A DNA stretch of 64,000 bases from assembly GCA_023955225.1 (NCBI GenBank), contig JAGSGJ010000007.1:1-64000 (forward strand), given 5' to 3'. Every line of letters starts with the position of its first letter. Position 1 is the stretch's first letter. Shown one piece after another: positions 47,111 to 56,441 of the stretch. The notes beneath the pieces were generated by a model, which saw only the letters and a program-made list of their open reading frames with translations, was not told where the DNA came from and did not search any database. The DNA is from Sulfurovum sp. Lineage in GTDB: Bacteria > Campylobacterota > Campylobacteria > Campylobacterales > Sulfurovaceae. A program made the position numbers and the translations under genes.

Positions 47111-47144
47111 ACTATAGCTAAAGTTGTTTAAAAATACTTTAAAC
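47111..47144 (-). promoter_or_regulatory. ferredoxin promoter with 19-bp palindrome
   Basis: GTTTAAA (47126-47132) and TTTAAAC (47138-47144) flank 5 nt. TATAGT (minus strand 47116-47111) is a candidate -10, whose -35 position falls inside the palindrome. The ferredoxin ATG is 29 nt further on. Confidence 0.4.
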
Positions 47145-47163
47145 TCTTTAGATAATTGGTTAA

Positions 47164-47193
47164 AGTGTAAAAAAAAGTTCAATTCATTACACT
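47164..47193. terminator. possible metK terminator
   Basis: AGTGTAA (47164-47170) and TTACACT (47187-47193) are inverted arms directly after the metK stop. The loop is 16 nt and contains a run of T on the minus strand, so the T-run is in the loop rather than after the stem. Confidence 0.25.
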
Positions 47194-47203
47194 ATCCTAA
47201 ACA

Positions 47204-48361
47204 CTAGATACTTAAATATCTTTTTATATCCTCTACTCTATCTGTCTTCTCCCAGCTAAAGCCCTCTTCTTCTCTTCCGAAGTGACCATATGCTGCAGTT
47301 TTACGGTATATAGGTTTAAGTAGATCCAATGCATCTATAATACCTTTAGGAGTAAGATCAAAAAGTGACTCTACACAAGCTGTGATCTTCGCTTCATCCA
47401 CTGTTGCAGTCCCATGTGTATCCACATAGATAGAAACGGGTTTAGCTACACCGATCGCATACGCTATTTGCAGTGTTGCTTTATCACACACACCTGCGGC
47501 TACAAGGTTTTTTGCTACATGTCTTGCAGCATATGCAGCGGAACGATCCACTTTTGTAGGATCTTTACCAGAAAAAGCTCCCCCACCATGAGGGCAAGAA
47601 CCACCATACGTATCTACGATAATTTTTCTACCTGTAAGTCCGGCATCTCCTTGAGGACCACCGATCACAAAACGTCCCGTAGGGTTAATATGATAGGTAA
47701 TATCATCAGACATTAACTCACTTGGTATCACTGCGGTGATCACTTCTTCAAGTACCGCTTTTTGTACCTGTTCAAGTGTCACTTCCGGGTGATGCTGTGT
47801 AGAGACAACAATAGTGTCTATAGCAACCGGTTTCCCATCTACATACTTCACTGAAACTTGTGCTTTTCCGTCTGGGCGTAAAAACGGGACAGTACCATTT
47901 TTACGCACCTCTGCAAGCTTCGCTGTGATCTTATGTGCAATGGAGATAGGCAAAGGCATAAGCTCTTTGGTCTCATTACACGCATAACCAAACATAAGTC
48001 CCTGATCACCTGCACCGATCTCACCTGAAGCTTGATCAACACCTTGGTTGATATCCGGACTTTGTTCACCTACACCGTTGAGCACACCCGCAGATCTATA
48101 GTCAAAACCATAACTTGCATCTGTGTATCCTATCTCTCTTACGACCTCTCTTGCAATTTCTTGCATCGGTGCATACGCTGTTGTTTTTAGTTCTCCTGCA
48201 ATAACACAAAAACCATTACTCAATAACGTCTCACAAGCCACTCTGGCCTGTGGATCTTTTTCGATGATATAGTCGAGTATAGCATCTGAGATCTGATCAG
48301 CCATTTTATCTGGATGACCCTCGGTTACCGATTCACTTGTAAAAATGTATTCGTTAGCCAT
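47204..48361 (-). CDS. metK: S-adenosylmethionine synthetase
   Basis: 385 aa, full length. Motifs: [42 protein letters not shown] and [20 protein letters not shown]. It makes SAM from methionine and ATP; SAM is the cofactor of UbiE and others here. The leader upstream holds two hairpins (48392-48405, 48409-48434) and no recognisable SAM riboswitch. Confidence 0.98.
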   Translation of the reverse strand: MANEYIFTSESVTEGHPDKMADQISDAILDYIIEKDPQARVACETLLSNGFCVIAGELKTTAYAPMQEIAREVVREIGYTDASYGFDYRSAGVLNGVGEQSPDINQGVDQASGEIGAGDQGLMFGYACNETKELMPLPISIAHKITAKLAEVRKNGTVPFLRPDGKAQVSVKYVDGKPVAIDTIVVSTQHHPEVTLEQVQKAVLEEVITAVIPSELMSDDITYHINPTGRFVIGGPQGDAGLTGRKIIVDTYGGSCPHGGGAFSGKDPTKVDRSAAYAARHVAKNLVAAGVCDKATLQIAYAIGVAKPVSIYVDTHGTATVDEAKITACVESLFDLTPKGIIDALDLLKPIYRKTAAYGHFGREEEGFSWEKTDRVEDIKRYLSI

Positions 48362-48391
48362 TTTTTTCCTTTAATTTATTTCTCTCACTTC

Positions 48392-48434
48392 TGCTCTAAA
48401 GAGCAATGCCGATAAATCACTAAATGATTTTCGG
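48392..48434 (-). promoter_or_regulatory. two adjacent hairpins in the metK leader
   Basis: TGCTCT/AGAGCA (48392-48405, 2-nt loop) and CCGA-AAATCA/TGATTT-TCGG (48409-48434, one mismatch, 5-nt loop) lie 31-73 nt before the metK ATG. They could regulate translation or be remnants of an intergenic repeat. Confidence 0.4.
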
Positions 48435-48537
48435 TGAAGTTTCGCCATTTGGCTCAGAGAATGTTGAAATATTTGTTCACTGTCACTGAACTTAAAAAAA
48501 ATATTCGAAATATCTTTTTTAAATCCAATTTTATATT

Positions 48538-48610
48538 GTAGGGGTTGAGCCCCGTCTCGACCCGTGGAAATCGTCCTATTTACCGGACAGACACGGGGGT
48601 CTGTCCCTAC
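48538..48610 (+). repeat. two-hairpin palindromic element at the dxs 3' end (73 bp)
   Basis: Termini GTAGGG/CCCTAC. Hairpin 1: GGGTTGAG (48542-48549) / CTCGACCC (48556-48563). Hairpin 2: GGACAGAC (48585-48592) / GTCTGTCC (48599-48606). Both loops are 6 nt. A 21-nt spacer lies between the hairpins, versus 1 nt in the dnaX copy. On the minus strand its first bases, GTAG, supply the dxs TAG stop. Confidence 0.85.
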
Positions 48611-50412
48611 AGTATCCGTTTTGCCAATTGCCCTGGGAGAATCCCTAATGACTCTTCTACCAACTTTGTATTTCCATGGGTAATAAACGCATCATCATAC
48701 TCAAATGAAATTAATGAAACATCATTGATTCGATTTTCACTTAATAACTCCAGTATAGCAGATCCGACTCCACCCATTTTCGCAGAATCAGAAAAAACAA
48801 ACCATTTTTTATACTTGGCACTTAAAGCCAGAAGCATCTCTTCATCCAATGGCTTTACAAAACGCAGATCCAACACTGCAGGGTTTGACTCAACAAGTTC
48901 AGCCACTTCTTCTGCACGTCCTACACCGTTACCATATCCGATAAAGAGTATCTCTTCACCCTCTTTGAGTAAAATAGACTTCCCTAGCTCATAGGCCGGG
49001 CTTTCTCTGTCTTCTGCCAAAAATGCCCCCCTAGGGTATCTAAAAGCACAAGGATGGTCATACTCTTTGGCAAAGCTCATACAGAGTTTCATTGTTGTTT
49101 CATTGTAGGGTGCAAGCAGTGTCATATTGGGAATGCCTCTTAAATAAGAGATATCAAAAGCACCCTGGTGTGTCTCTCCATCTTCTCCTACAATACCTGC
49201 TCTATCCAATGCAAAAGCGACACCTAGATCCATGAGCGCTATATCATGAATGACTTGATCGAACCCACGCTGTAAGAATGTTGAGTAGATCGTACAAAAT
49301 GGTTTAAACCCTTCTTTTGCCAATGGACCCATAGAGGTCACAGCATGCTGCTCCGCTATAGCAACATCCCAAAAACGCTCAGGGTATTTTTCAATGGCAG
49401 CACTTAATCCTGTACCAGTAGGCATAGCAGCTGTCACACCTACGACTTTTTCATCTGCATCAGCAAGTTCTACCAAGGTATCAGAAAAAATCGCTGTTGC
49501 TGACTTAGCTGCTCCAGCCTTTTTGGGTGCTTCACCTGTTTTAAGATCAAAAGCACTTACCCCATGCCAATGTTCTTTGGTGCCCTCAGCTATCTCATAG
49601 CCCTTTCCTTTAGTGGTTTGTGCATGAATGATCACCGGCTTACCCAAAGCCTTAGCTACTTTCATTGTCTCTATCAATGACTCAATATCATGTCCATCTA
49701 CAGGACCTATATACTCAATGCCCATCTCTTCAAACAAAATACCTGGGGTTATAAGCTTTAAGGATTCTTCAAATCTTTTTGCCAAATAACTTGCACTTTC
49801 CGGCAAATGCTCAAGGACTTTTTCTACTTTACCTTTGAACTTCTGATAAAATGAACCTGCCATTGTTTGAGAGAGTAATTTAGAGATGGCACCTATAGGT
49901 TTGGCGATACTCATTTCATTGTCATTAAGAATGATTACTACAGGGTATTTTTTGTCACCCAGTTCATTAAGTGCCTCATACACCATCCCCGCAGACATAC
50001 TTCCATCACCTATAAATGCAACAGGTATTCTGTCCTCACCTTTAAGTGCTATAGCTTTTGCTGCACCTACCGCCAGTGAGATAGAAGTCGAACTGTGCCC
50101 TGCCACATAATAATCATAAGCAGATTCTTTAGGTTTAGTATATCCACAGATACCTCCAAACTGACGTAAAGTTGAAAAGCTGTCCCATCTGTCTGTCAAA
50201 AGTTTATGTGCATACGCCTGATGGCTCACATCAAAGATAAAAGGGTCTTTCTCTACATCAAAAACCTTATGCATAGCCACGATAAGATCTGTTGCACCCA
50301 TGGTAGAACTCAGATGGCCACCATTTTTACTTACAGTATCCAATATCTTTTGTCTGATATCTCCAGCTAAAGTATTGAGTTCCTCTATAGAATGTGCTTT
50401 TATATCTGTCAT
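48607..50412 (-). CDS. dxs: 1-deoxy-D-xylulose-5-phosphate synthase
   Basis: 601 aa. TPP enzyme motifs are NGGHLSSTMGATDLIVAMH, AFIGDGSMSAGMVYEAL and DRAGIVGEDGETHQGAFD, and the C-terminal transketolase domain ends at LPGQLAKRIL. It makes DXP for isoprenoid (MEP) and vitamin synthesis. The stop codon TAG is part of the palindromic element at 48538-48610, so the original C-terminus may have been a few residues different. It follows the 70-aa gene at 4 nt. Confidence 0.97.
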   Translation of the reverse strand: MTDIKAHSIEELNTLAGDIRQKILDTVSKNGGHLSSTMGATDLIVAMHKVFDVEKDPFIFDVSHQAYAHKLLTDRWDSFSTLRQFGGICGYTKPKESAYDYYVAGHSSTSISLAVGAAKAIALKGEDRIPVAFIGDGSMSAGMVYEALNELGDKKYPVVIILNDNEMSIAKPIGAISKLLSQTMAGSFYQKFKGKVEKVLEHLPESASYLAKRFEESLKLITPGILFEEMGIEYIGPVDGHDIESLIETMKVAKALGKPVIIHAQTTKGKGYEIAEGTKEHWHGVSAFDLKTGEAPKKAGAAKSATAIFSDTLVELADADEKVVGVTAAMPTGTGLSAAIEKYPERFWDVAIAEQHAVTSMGPLAKEGFKPFCTIYSTFLQRGFDQVIHDIALMDLGVAFALDRAGIVGEDGETHQGAFDISYLRGIPNMTLLAPYNETTMKLCMSFAKEYDHPCAFRYPRGAFLAEDRESPAYELGKSILLKEGEEILFIGYGNGVGRAEEVAELVESNPAVLDLRFVKPLDEEMLLALSAKYKKWFVFSDSAKMGGVGSAILELLSENRINDVSLISFEYDDAFITHGNTKLVEESLGILPGQLAKRIL

Positions 50413-50416
50413 CTTT

Positions 50417-50629
50417 TTATTTTCCTAGTAAATATGCACTTAATAGTTTTTTTGTAAAAACTATCTGTGCATCATCATACGCTAAACCTAAATCATCCGC
50501 TAATTTTTTGAGTTCTTTTTTCGTTATTTTATTCATCATACTGTGCTGGACTTTAGGTTGGGTAAAATCATCTAAAATAAAAGGCTTCAATTCTACTTCA
50601 TTTGCTTTGACTACCTCAACTTTTTTCAA
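50417..50629 (-). CDS. 70-aa protein of unknown function
   Basis: I do not recognise it. It has no signal peptide or membrane segment. The first half is Val/Glu/Lys-rich ([19 protein letters not shown]), and the second is a charged helical stretch ([20 protein letters not shown]). The start is TTG and overlaps the hisC stop by 4 nt; the stop is 4 nt before dxs. The tight fit and plausible composition support a real gene in the hisC-dxs transcript. An adaptor or accessory role is speculation. Confidence 0.6.
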   Translation of the reverse strand: MKKVEVVKANEVELKPFILDDFTQPKVQHSMMNKITKKELKKLADDLGLAYDDAQIVFTKKLLSAYLLGK

Positions 50630-51720
50630 GCTATTACTTCTAAAAAATGTTTAAAGAAAACATCATTTTGTTTTGCTGTTCCTATGGTGATTCTCATGGC
50701 ATTCATACCATAAGAAGCAAGGTTACGGATGATAACACCACGTTTAAGCAGTTCATCTGCTATTTTTGTTGAATCCATACCTTCATCAAACAGATAGGTG
50801 ATAAAGTTGGTATAACTCTCAATGTATTGAAACCCCTGTTTCTCTGCAAACGCTTCATATCGTTTTATCTGATCCTGATGCAAGGCTATAGACTCTGCTA
50901 CAAACGCATCATCTTTACATGCTTCTATCGCAGCAGCCAATGAGAGTGTGGAGATATTGAAAGGAGGACGCATTTTATAAAGCTCATGAATAAGTTCAGC
51001 TTGGGCGATACCATATCCTACACGCATACCGCCTAAGCCATATGCCTTGGAGAATGTACCAAGATAAATGACATTTTCATATCCCAACAGGTCATTTGGC
51101 GTGATCGTATATTGTGCATCTTTAGCTGCAGCATATTCCATATACGCGCCATCTACTACTACAAGTGTCTGTTTGTCTACAGCATTGATAAGTTTTAAAA
51201 CCTCTTCTTTGCTCGTTGCATCACCTGTTGGATTGTTCGGTGTACAGAGGTAGATGATCTTTGGTTTATGCATACGGTATGCTTCCATAAACTCCTCATA
51301 CTTATGTTCATAGCTTGCTGTACGAATGATTTTGGCACCCATCTGCTTGGCATAGATCTCATACATGGCAAAGGTCACTGCAGACATCAAGACAGAAGAT
51401 TTTTCATCTAAAACAGCACGAGAGATAAACTCTAAAACCTGGTCTGAACCTGCACCGATAATAATGTTCTCCGCTTTTACTTCATACTTTACGGCAAGTG
51501 CATTTTTGAGTTCGAACATACTGTCATCAGGATACAAGTGTGCTTTGTGTGCATTGTCCACTATCGCTTTGACCACAGCAGGACTTGTTCCTATAGGGTT
51601 TTCATTTGAAGCCAACTTCACCACATCTTCAGCAGCAATGCCATACTCACGTACCACAAGCTCTATAGGTTTACCCGCTTCATACGTTTTAATGTTATCT
51701 AATACTTTATTAAATTTCAT
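50626..51720 (-). CDS. hisC: histidinol-phosphate aminotransferase
   Basis: 364 aa PLP fold-type I enzyme. Motifs: [36 protein letters not shown] and [19 protein letters not shown] with the Schiff-base lysine. It transaminates imidazole-acetol phosphate in histidine synthesis and may act on aromatic keto acids, which fits its position beside pheA. GTG 51741 is in frame; ATG 51720 with GGAGAA upstream is preferred. Confidence 0.95.
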   Translation of the reverse strand: MKFNKVLDNIKTYEAGKPIELVVREYGIAAEDVVKLASNENPIGTSPAVVKAIVDNAHKAHLYPDDSMFELKNALAVKYEVKAENIIIGAGSDQVLEFISRAVLDEKSSVLMSAVTFAMYEIYAKQMGAKIIRTASYEHKYEEFMEAYRMHKPKIIYLCTPNNPTGDATSKEEVLKLINAVDKQTLVVVDGAYMEYAAAKDAQYTITPNDLLGYENVIYLGTFSKAYGLGGMRVGYGIAQAELIHELYKMRPPFNISTLSLAAAIEACKDDAFVAESIALHQDQIKRYEAFAEKQGFQYIESYTNFITYLFDEGMDSTKIADELLKRGVIIRNLASYGMNAMRITIGTAKQNDVFFKHFLEVIA

Positions 51721-51753
51721 GCTTATTTTCTCCGTTACCACTTAGTTCTTATT

Positions 51754-52812
51754 TTAAATATCTTGTATCTCTTTTACATAAGAGCCCAGTACTTTAATCT
51801 CATCTTTATGTCTTTCCAAAATAGGTCTGATATGTGCATCATCTTTATGTCCGTTAAACTCGATAAAAAAGAGTGATTCGCCCCCTACGATATGTGACTT
51901 TATTTTTGTCAAATTGACATTTGCTTCTTCAAAATGATTGAGGAAGTCCACCAGTGCACCCGGTTGATCTAAAAGTCTCACAAGCAAAGACGTTTTATCA
52001 TTTCCTGAAGCTGCATTTTCAAAGTCAGAGATAATGAAAAATCGTGTTCTGTTGTTGGCATCATCTTCTATATTATTAAAACGCGTAGGCAAGTTATTTA
52101 ACTTTGCTGCCACAGCGGGACACAATGCTGCTGCAGTTTCATCTTTCAGCGCAAGCTTTGCAGCTTTGACTGTAGATTCTACCGGGATATGCTCTACTTC
52201 ATCTAAGCCCAGGTCTTCTAAAAACTTGCGACACTGTCCAAAAGCGATATCTTTAGAGTATATTTTTGTAATCTTTTTGATATCCTCATTCACTGTAGCA
52301 AAGGCCAAATGTACATCTATCATCACTTCTGCAATAATTTTAAGATCATACTCATCTAAACAGTTAATGGTATCAGTGACGATACCGTTAGAAGAGTTTT
52401 CTATAGGGATCACACCAAATTTTGCTGTACCCTTTTTCACTTCACGAAAAATACCCGGTATAGAATTCATAGGCAAGTATGCACTCATCGCACCAAACTT
52501 ACTTTCCGCTGCCTGGTGTGTAAAGCTCGCTTCAGGCCCCAAGTAAGCAACACCTTCAGGAAGCTCAAGATTCCGTGCTACAGCAAACATCTCTAAAAAG
52601 AGTGCATCTATTGCAGGATCAGTAAGCTTTCCTTCATTTTGACTTTTCAGACGATTAAGAATAGCTTGTTCACGTTCAGGACGGTAGATAGGTGCACCTG
52701 TAGTATTTTTGACTTCACCTACTTGATGTACCAACTCCATACGCTCATTGTAGAGTTTTAACAATGCATCATCAATGTTGTCTATCTTTACTCTTAGCTC
52801 ATCTAAAGTCAT
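51754..52812 (-). CDS. pheA: bifunctional chorismate mutase/prephenate dehydratase
   Basis: 352 aa. Three parts: a chorismate mutase helix bundle (1-85; LRVKIDNIDDALLKLYNERM), a prephenate dehydratase domain (about 93-270; VAYLGPEASFTHQAA, NRTRFFII) and a C-terminal ACT domain (about 272-352; LLVRLLDQPGALVDFLNHF, GGESLFFIEF) that usually binds phenylalanine for feedback. It sits between hisC and lysA, the order I recall from C. jejuni. Confidence 0.96.
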   Translation of the reverse strand: MTLDELRVKIDNIDDALLKLYNERMELVHQVGEVKNTTGAPIYRPEREQAILNRLKSQNEGKLTDPAIDALFLEMFAVARNLELPEGVAYLGPEASFTHQAAESKFGAMSAYLPMNSIPGIFREVKKGTAKFGVIPIENSSNGIVTDTINCLDEYDLKIIAEVMIDVHLAFATVNEDIKKITKIYSKDIAFGQCRKFLEDLGLDEVEHIPVESTVKAAKLALKDETAAALCPAVAAKLNNLPTRFNNIEDDANNRTRFFIISDFENAASGNDKTSLLVRLLDQPGALVDFLNHFEEANVNLTKIKSHIVGGESLFFIEFNGHKDDAHIRPILERHKDEIKVLGSYVKEIQDI

Positions 52813-52835
52813 ATTCTCACCCTACCTTTTTTGCG

Positions 52836-54047
52836 TTACTTTTCTAAATACTCAAGCTCTAAACGTACCTGATCATCATACGTTTCACGTTTACGTATGA
52901 GTCTGTCTCTTCCGCCTTCAAGTGCTACTTCTGCAGCTTTTGCACGTGTATTGTAGTTACTGGCCATTGTGAACCCATACGCACCTGCAGAGTGAACAAC
53001 GATAAGGTCATTGTGCGCAAGAGGAGGGAGAGGTACATCTTTACCAAAGAAGTCACCACTTTCACAAACAGGACCTACTACATCTGCAGGTGTCTTTTCA
53101 CCTTCTACAAGAACTGATTCTATCTTATGATAGGCATTATACAGGCTTGGACGGATAAGGTCATTCATCGCACCATCGACAATAACAAAACGTTTCCCGT
53201 CGTTCACTTTTTCATACAGTACTTTAGTGAAAAATGCCCCTGCATTGGCTACCATGTAACGCCCCGGTTCACAAAGCAGTGTCACATCAAGCCCTTTGGT
53301 TGCGTCAAATATAGCCTGTGTATATGTCTCAGCAGCAATGGTGACTTCATCATCATACACGACTCCGATACCGCCACCCACATCAAAGAATTTAATGTCG
53401 ATCTTAATCGCTTTAAGTGAACGAACTAAATCTGCTACAATACCGCATGCCTCACGTATCGGTTCAATCTTAGTGAGTTGAGACCCGATATGAAAGTGGA
53501 TACCTACAGGATTTAAAAACGCTGATTTATTTGCATAAATATACATACGTTTTGCCATATCTATCTCTACCCCAAATTTGTTTTCATGCAGTCCAGTTGA
53601 AATGTATGGGTGTGTTTGCGGGTCTATGTTTGGATTGACACGGATAGAGATACGTGCTTCTTTGCCTAGTTCTTTAGCCACCATCTCAACACGTTTCATC
53701 TCCGCTTCACTCTCCAAGTTGAGGAGTAAAATATCTTGTTCGAGTGCTTCACGTATCTCATCATCACGCTTTCCTACACCCGAGAAAATAATCTTATATT
53801 TATCTACACCTGCAGTAAGTGCGCGTTTTACTTCACCGATACTCACACAGTCAGCACCGGCACCAAGCTTAGCCAAATGCGCGATAACAGAGAGGTTTGA
53901 GTTTGCTTTTACTGCATAGTTGATAATAGATTTCTTTCCGGAAAATGCGTCTTTAAGTGTGCTATACCTATTTTCAATATAATCAAAATCATAAATATAC
54001 AAAGGCGTACCATATTTGTTAGCCAATGCTCTATAATCAATATCCAT
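52836..54047 (-). CDS. lysA: diaminopimelate decarboxylase
   Basis: 403 aa fold-type III PLP enzyme. PLP lysine is in INYAVKANSNLSVIAHLA. Further marks are GIHFHIGSQLTKIEPI, FDVGGGIGVVYDDE, CEPGRYMVANAG and GPVCESGDFFGKD. It makes lysine from meso-diaminopimelate. The 95-nt gap to the lptG-family gene holds TAAAAT boxes only. Confidence 0.97.
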   Translation of the reverse strand: MDIDYRALANKYGTPLYIYDFDYIENRYSTLKDAFSGKKSIINYAVKANSNLSVIAHLAKLGAGADCVSIGEVKRALTAGVDKYKIIFSGVGKRDDEIREALEQDILLLNLESEAEMKRVEMVAKELGKEARISIRVNPNIDPQTHPYISTGLHENKFGVEIDMAKRMYIYANKSAFLNPVGIHFHIGSQLTKIEPIREACGIVADLVRSLKAIKIDIKFFDVGGGIGVVYDDEVTIAAETYTQAIFDATKGLDVTLLCEPGRYMVANAGAFFTKVLYEKVNDGKRFVIVDGAMNDLIRPSLYNAYHKIESVLVEGEKTPADVVGPVCESGDFFGKDVPLPPLAHNDLIVVHSAGAYGFTMASNYNTRAKAAEVALEGGRDRLIRKRETYDDQVRLELEYLEK

Positions 54048-54142
54048 TTATACTATCCTATGTGCTCAATACTGTGAGTCTATTTTAGGGTGATTTTATC
54101 TAAAAGTTGATTAAAAGGCGCATTTAAAGTGCTACAGAGGTG

Positions 54143-55225
54143 TTAAGCAAGTCTTCTTTCATCTGTAAAATAGATGTAAATGGCATAGATCCATAAAAAA
54201 ACTACAGGTACTATAGCTGTCAATTCAGGAAGTAAAACACCGTTTGCTCCCATCTGACTTAAACCAAACAATAGACCCCAAATTACAAATGTCGCAGCTA
54301 AAGAGAGTGCGACCACAGCACCCATATTCATCATTCTGGCATGAAAAGGCAGTTTGAAAAATAAAATAAGCAATAAAGCCATTGAAAAAAGTGGTAAGAC
54401 CACTTTGTCATACAAGGATGCCCTAATTTTATCTGAACTTAGATTTTGTTTATTTAACAGTTTCCAGGTGGTATACGCATCTATAATATTCAGTGCCTTA
54501 CCCTCATACAATGATTCTATGATCTTAGGTTTATAGCCTTCTAATGTTTCTATACTCTCTTTATGCTCTACGGTATATCTTTTCAATTCGCCATTTTCAT
54601 AAATATGTGTTTTCAACGTAGCATCATGTGCAGTCCATATTTCACCATCAAATGTCGCTATAGGAGCATTGATCGTATAGCGTACCTGATACCCCTCTAC
54701 TTTAAAGATCGTAATATCTTCTATCTTTTTTTCTATAGGATCAAGCTTTGTGATATAGACAAAGGTATCATTGTATTTGAAAAAAAGGTCATTGACATTA
54801 TAGGTACCCAGTTTATTTTCCAGGAGAAATTCTGCTTTGTCTTTTGCATAGGAAAATTCTGTGGTATGCAGGGTTAAAAAAATCATATAAGTCAAAGATC
54901 CTACTGCGAACAATGGAATAAAAAGTCTTTTTTTATCATATCCAAAGGCATGAAATGCTCCCATAGTGTTATTTTTAACCAGCGAGAGTTTAGTCATAAT
55001 AAGTGCAAAAACTATTGCCAAAGGGTACAGTAGCCCTAATGCCTCTTCCCACATGTAAAAAATATAAAGTATTTTATAATTTGAAGCAACATCGAGTTTC
55101 TGTACATGTTGAAAATAATCAATTGCAGCAAAAGAAAAAGATAAACCAAACAATATCGACAGTAGATTTTTACTATACAGTTTGACTAAATATCTAAAGT
55201 GTAATGAAGGGTTCAACAGACTCAT
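54143..55225 (-). CDS. LptF/LptG family LPS transport permease
   Basis: 360 aa. Six transmembrane helices in the family pattern: three N-terminal (around residues 17-35, 60-78, 100-118), a periplasmic beta-jellyroll (about 125-260), and three C-terminal. YFTDERRLA ends the chain. It is one half of the LptB2FG exporter that extracts LPS from the inner membrane. LptF versus LptG cannot be settled by eye; the place after pth matches the YjgP/YjgQ gene of C. jejuni. The start overlaps the pth stop by 4 nt. Confidence 0.85.
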   Translation of the reverse strand: MSLLNPSLHFRYLVKLYSKNLLSILFGLSFSFAAIDYFQHVQKLDVASNYKILYIFYMWEEALGLLYPLAIVFALIMTKLSLVKNNTMGAFHAFGYDKKRLFIPLFAVGSLTYMIFLTLHTTEFSYAKDKAEFLLENKLGTYNVNDLFFKYNDTFVYITKLDPIEKKIEDITIFKVEGYQVRYTINAPIATFDGEIWTAHDATLKTHIYENGELKRYTVEHKESIETLEGYKPKIIESLYEGKALNIIDAYTTWKLLNKQNLSSDKIRASLYDKVVLPLFSMALLLILFFKLPFHARMMNMGAVVALSLAATFVIWGLLFGLSQMGANGVLLPELTAIVPVVFLWIYAIYIYFTDERRLA

Positions 55226-55794
55226 AGCGTTAAACCTTCTATCGATTTCAGACTGTACTTTGACTTCACTTCATCTAATTCTTCAGTCTTTAATACTACA
55301 CATGCCTTTGCCACATGTGCTATCAACAGATCCAACATAGGAACCTCATCTTTGGAAAAGTCATGTAAAACATAGTCTGATACCTGTGACTTGTGTTCTG
55401 GCTTACCTACACCTACTCTTACACGTACATACTCTTTTGTAATGTGTGTATCGAGTGATTTAAGTCCATTGTGCCCACCATGGCCCCCACCTCTTTTAAA
55501 ACGTACCGCACCAAATGGTAGATCAATATCATCATGAATCACAATAATATCTTCAAGTTCTACTTTGAAAAAATGTTTTACAGGCTGTACAGATGTCCCT
55601 GATAGATTCATAAATGTTGTAGGTTTTAAAAAAAGTGAATTAGCAGCGCGATAAAGCTTGCCGTGAAAAGAAGTTTTGGAAATGTCTCGAGCAGAAAAGT
55701 CATCCACAAGTTTGTCGATGACTTTAAAACCGATATTATGTCGTGTATTTTCGTATTGTGATCCCGGATTACCTAGACCTACGAAAAGTATCAC
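55222..55794 (-). CDS. pth: peptidyl-tRNA hydrolase
   Basis: 190 aa. LFVGLGNPGSQYENTRHNIG with the catalytic His, FLKPTTFMNLSGTSVQP, and VIHDDIDLPFGAVRFKRGG are the Pth motifs, all complete. It frees tRNA from drop-off peptidyl-tRNA. The start is GTG. It is 21 nt after rplY. Confidence 0.97.
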   Translation of the reverse strand: MILFVGLGNPGSQYENTRHNIGFKVIDKLVDDFSARDISKTSFHGKLYRAANSLFLKPTTFMNLSGTSVQPVKHFFKVELEDIIVIHDDIDLPFGAVRFKRGGGHGGHNGLKSLDTHITKEYVRVRVGVGKPEHKSQVSDYVLHDFSKDEVPMLDLLIAHVAKACVVLKTEELDEVKSKYSLKSIEGLTL

Positions 55795-55815
55795 GACTGT
55801 GCTTTCATAATTAGT

Positions 55816-56352
55816 TTATTTAGCTTGGATTACACCACAGATAGCAACATCTGGTCTGTCCATCATTTTACAATTTGCAGGTAATTCGACATCTCTTACA
55901 AGAATTGAAGAGCCTCTCTCAAGTGGCTCAACATCAAGATTAAAGTTAGCAGGTATATCTTCAATAGCACCTCTAACTTTTAATCTTTTTTTAGACATAA
56001 CAAGTACACCTTTGTTTTTAAGACCAACAGGTATTCCATGAGTGATTACTGGGACAAGGAAGTTTGTTACTTGACCTGGTACAGCAACTCTTAAATCTAC
56101 GTGCAGTACATCACCGTTTACTGGGTGAAGTTGATACTCTTGGATAAATACATTGATCTCTTTATCGCCAACCTTAACGGGGAAAGTAAGTGCCTCTTTG
56201 TTTCTTACTGTTCTTACAAATTCTCCACGCTTAAATGCAGCATTGATGTTTTCAACACCATTTGCATAAATGTTTGCGATTAGATAACCATCTCTTTTAA
56301 GCTTCTTTGCATTCACTTTTCCGATACTCTCTCTAACGATACCTTCTAACAT
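55816..56352 (-). CDS. rplY: 50S ribosomal protein L25 (CTC family)
   Basis: 178 aa, the long CTC form with N-terminal L25 domain (IVRESIGKVNAKKLKRDGYL, then VFIQEYQLHPVNGDVLHVDL) and a C-terminal TL5 beta domain (LVPVITHGIPVGLKNKGVL). It binds 5S rRNA. It is the first gene of the rplY-pth-lptG run. Confidence 0.96.
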   Translation of the reverse strand: MLEGIVRESIGKVNAKKLKRDGYLIANIYANGVENINAAFKRGEFVRTVRNKEALTFPVKVGDKEINVFIQEYQLHPVNGDVLHVDLRVAVPGQVTNFLVPVITHGIPVGLKNKGVLVMSKKRLKVRGAIEDIPANFNLDVEPLERGSSILVRDVELPANCKMMDRPDVAICGVIQAK

Positions 56353-56419
56353 ATTTGTCCTTTATTACATTGTATATTTTTTACTTAATCCATTGCTGTA
56401 TTTAGTAAAATAGACGCGA

Positions 56420-56425
56420 ATTATA
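56420..56425 (-). promoter_or_regulatory. predicted -10 box for rplY-pth-lptG
   Basis: A perfect TATAAT on the minus strand (after GGG) lies 68-73 nt before the rplY ATG, leaving a leader of about 60 nt. No -35 is clear. Confidence 0.45.
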
Positions 56426-56441
56426 CCCAGTTTGTATTAAA

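Noticed and set aside
48362..48606. SAM riboswitch upstream of metK
   Set aside because: The hairpins do not show the conserved SAM-I or SAM-II core that I can recognise; kept only as an unexplained leader.
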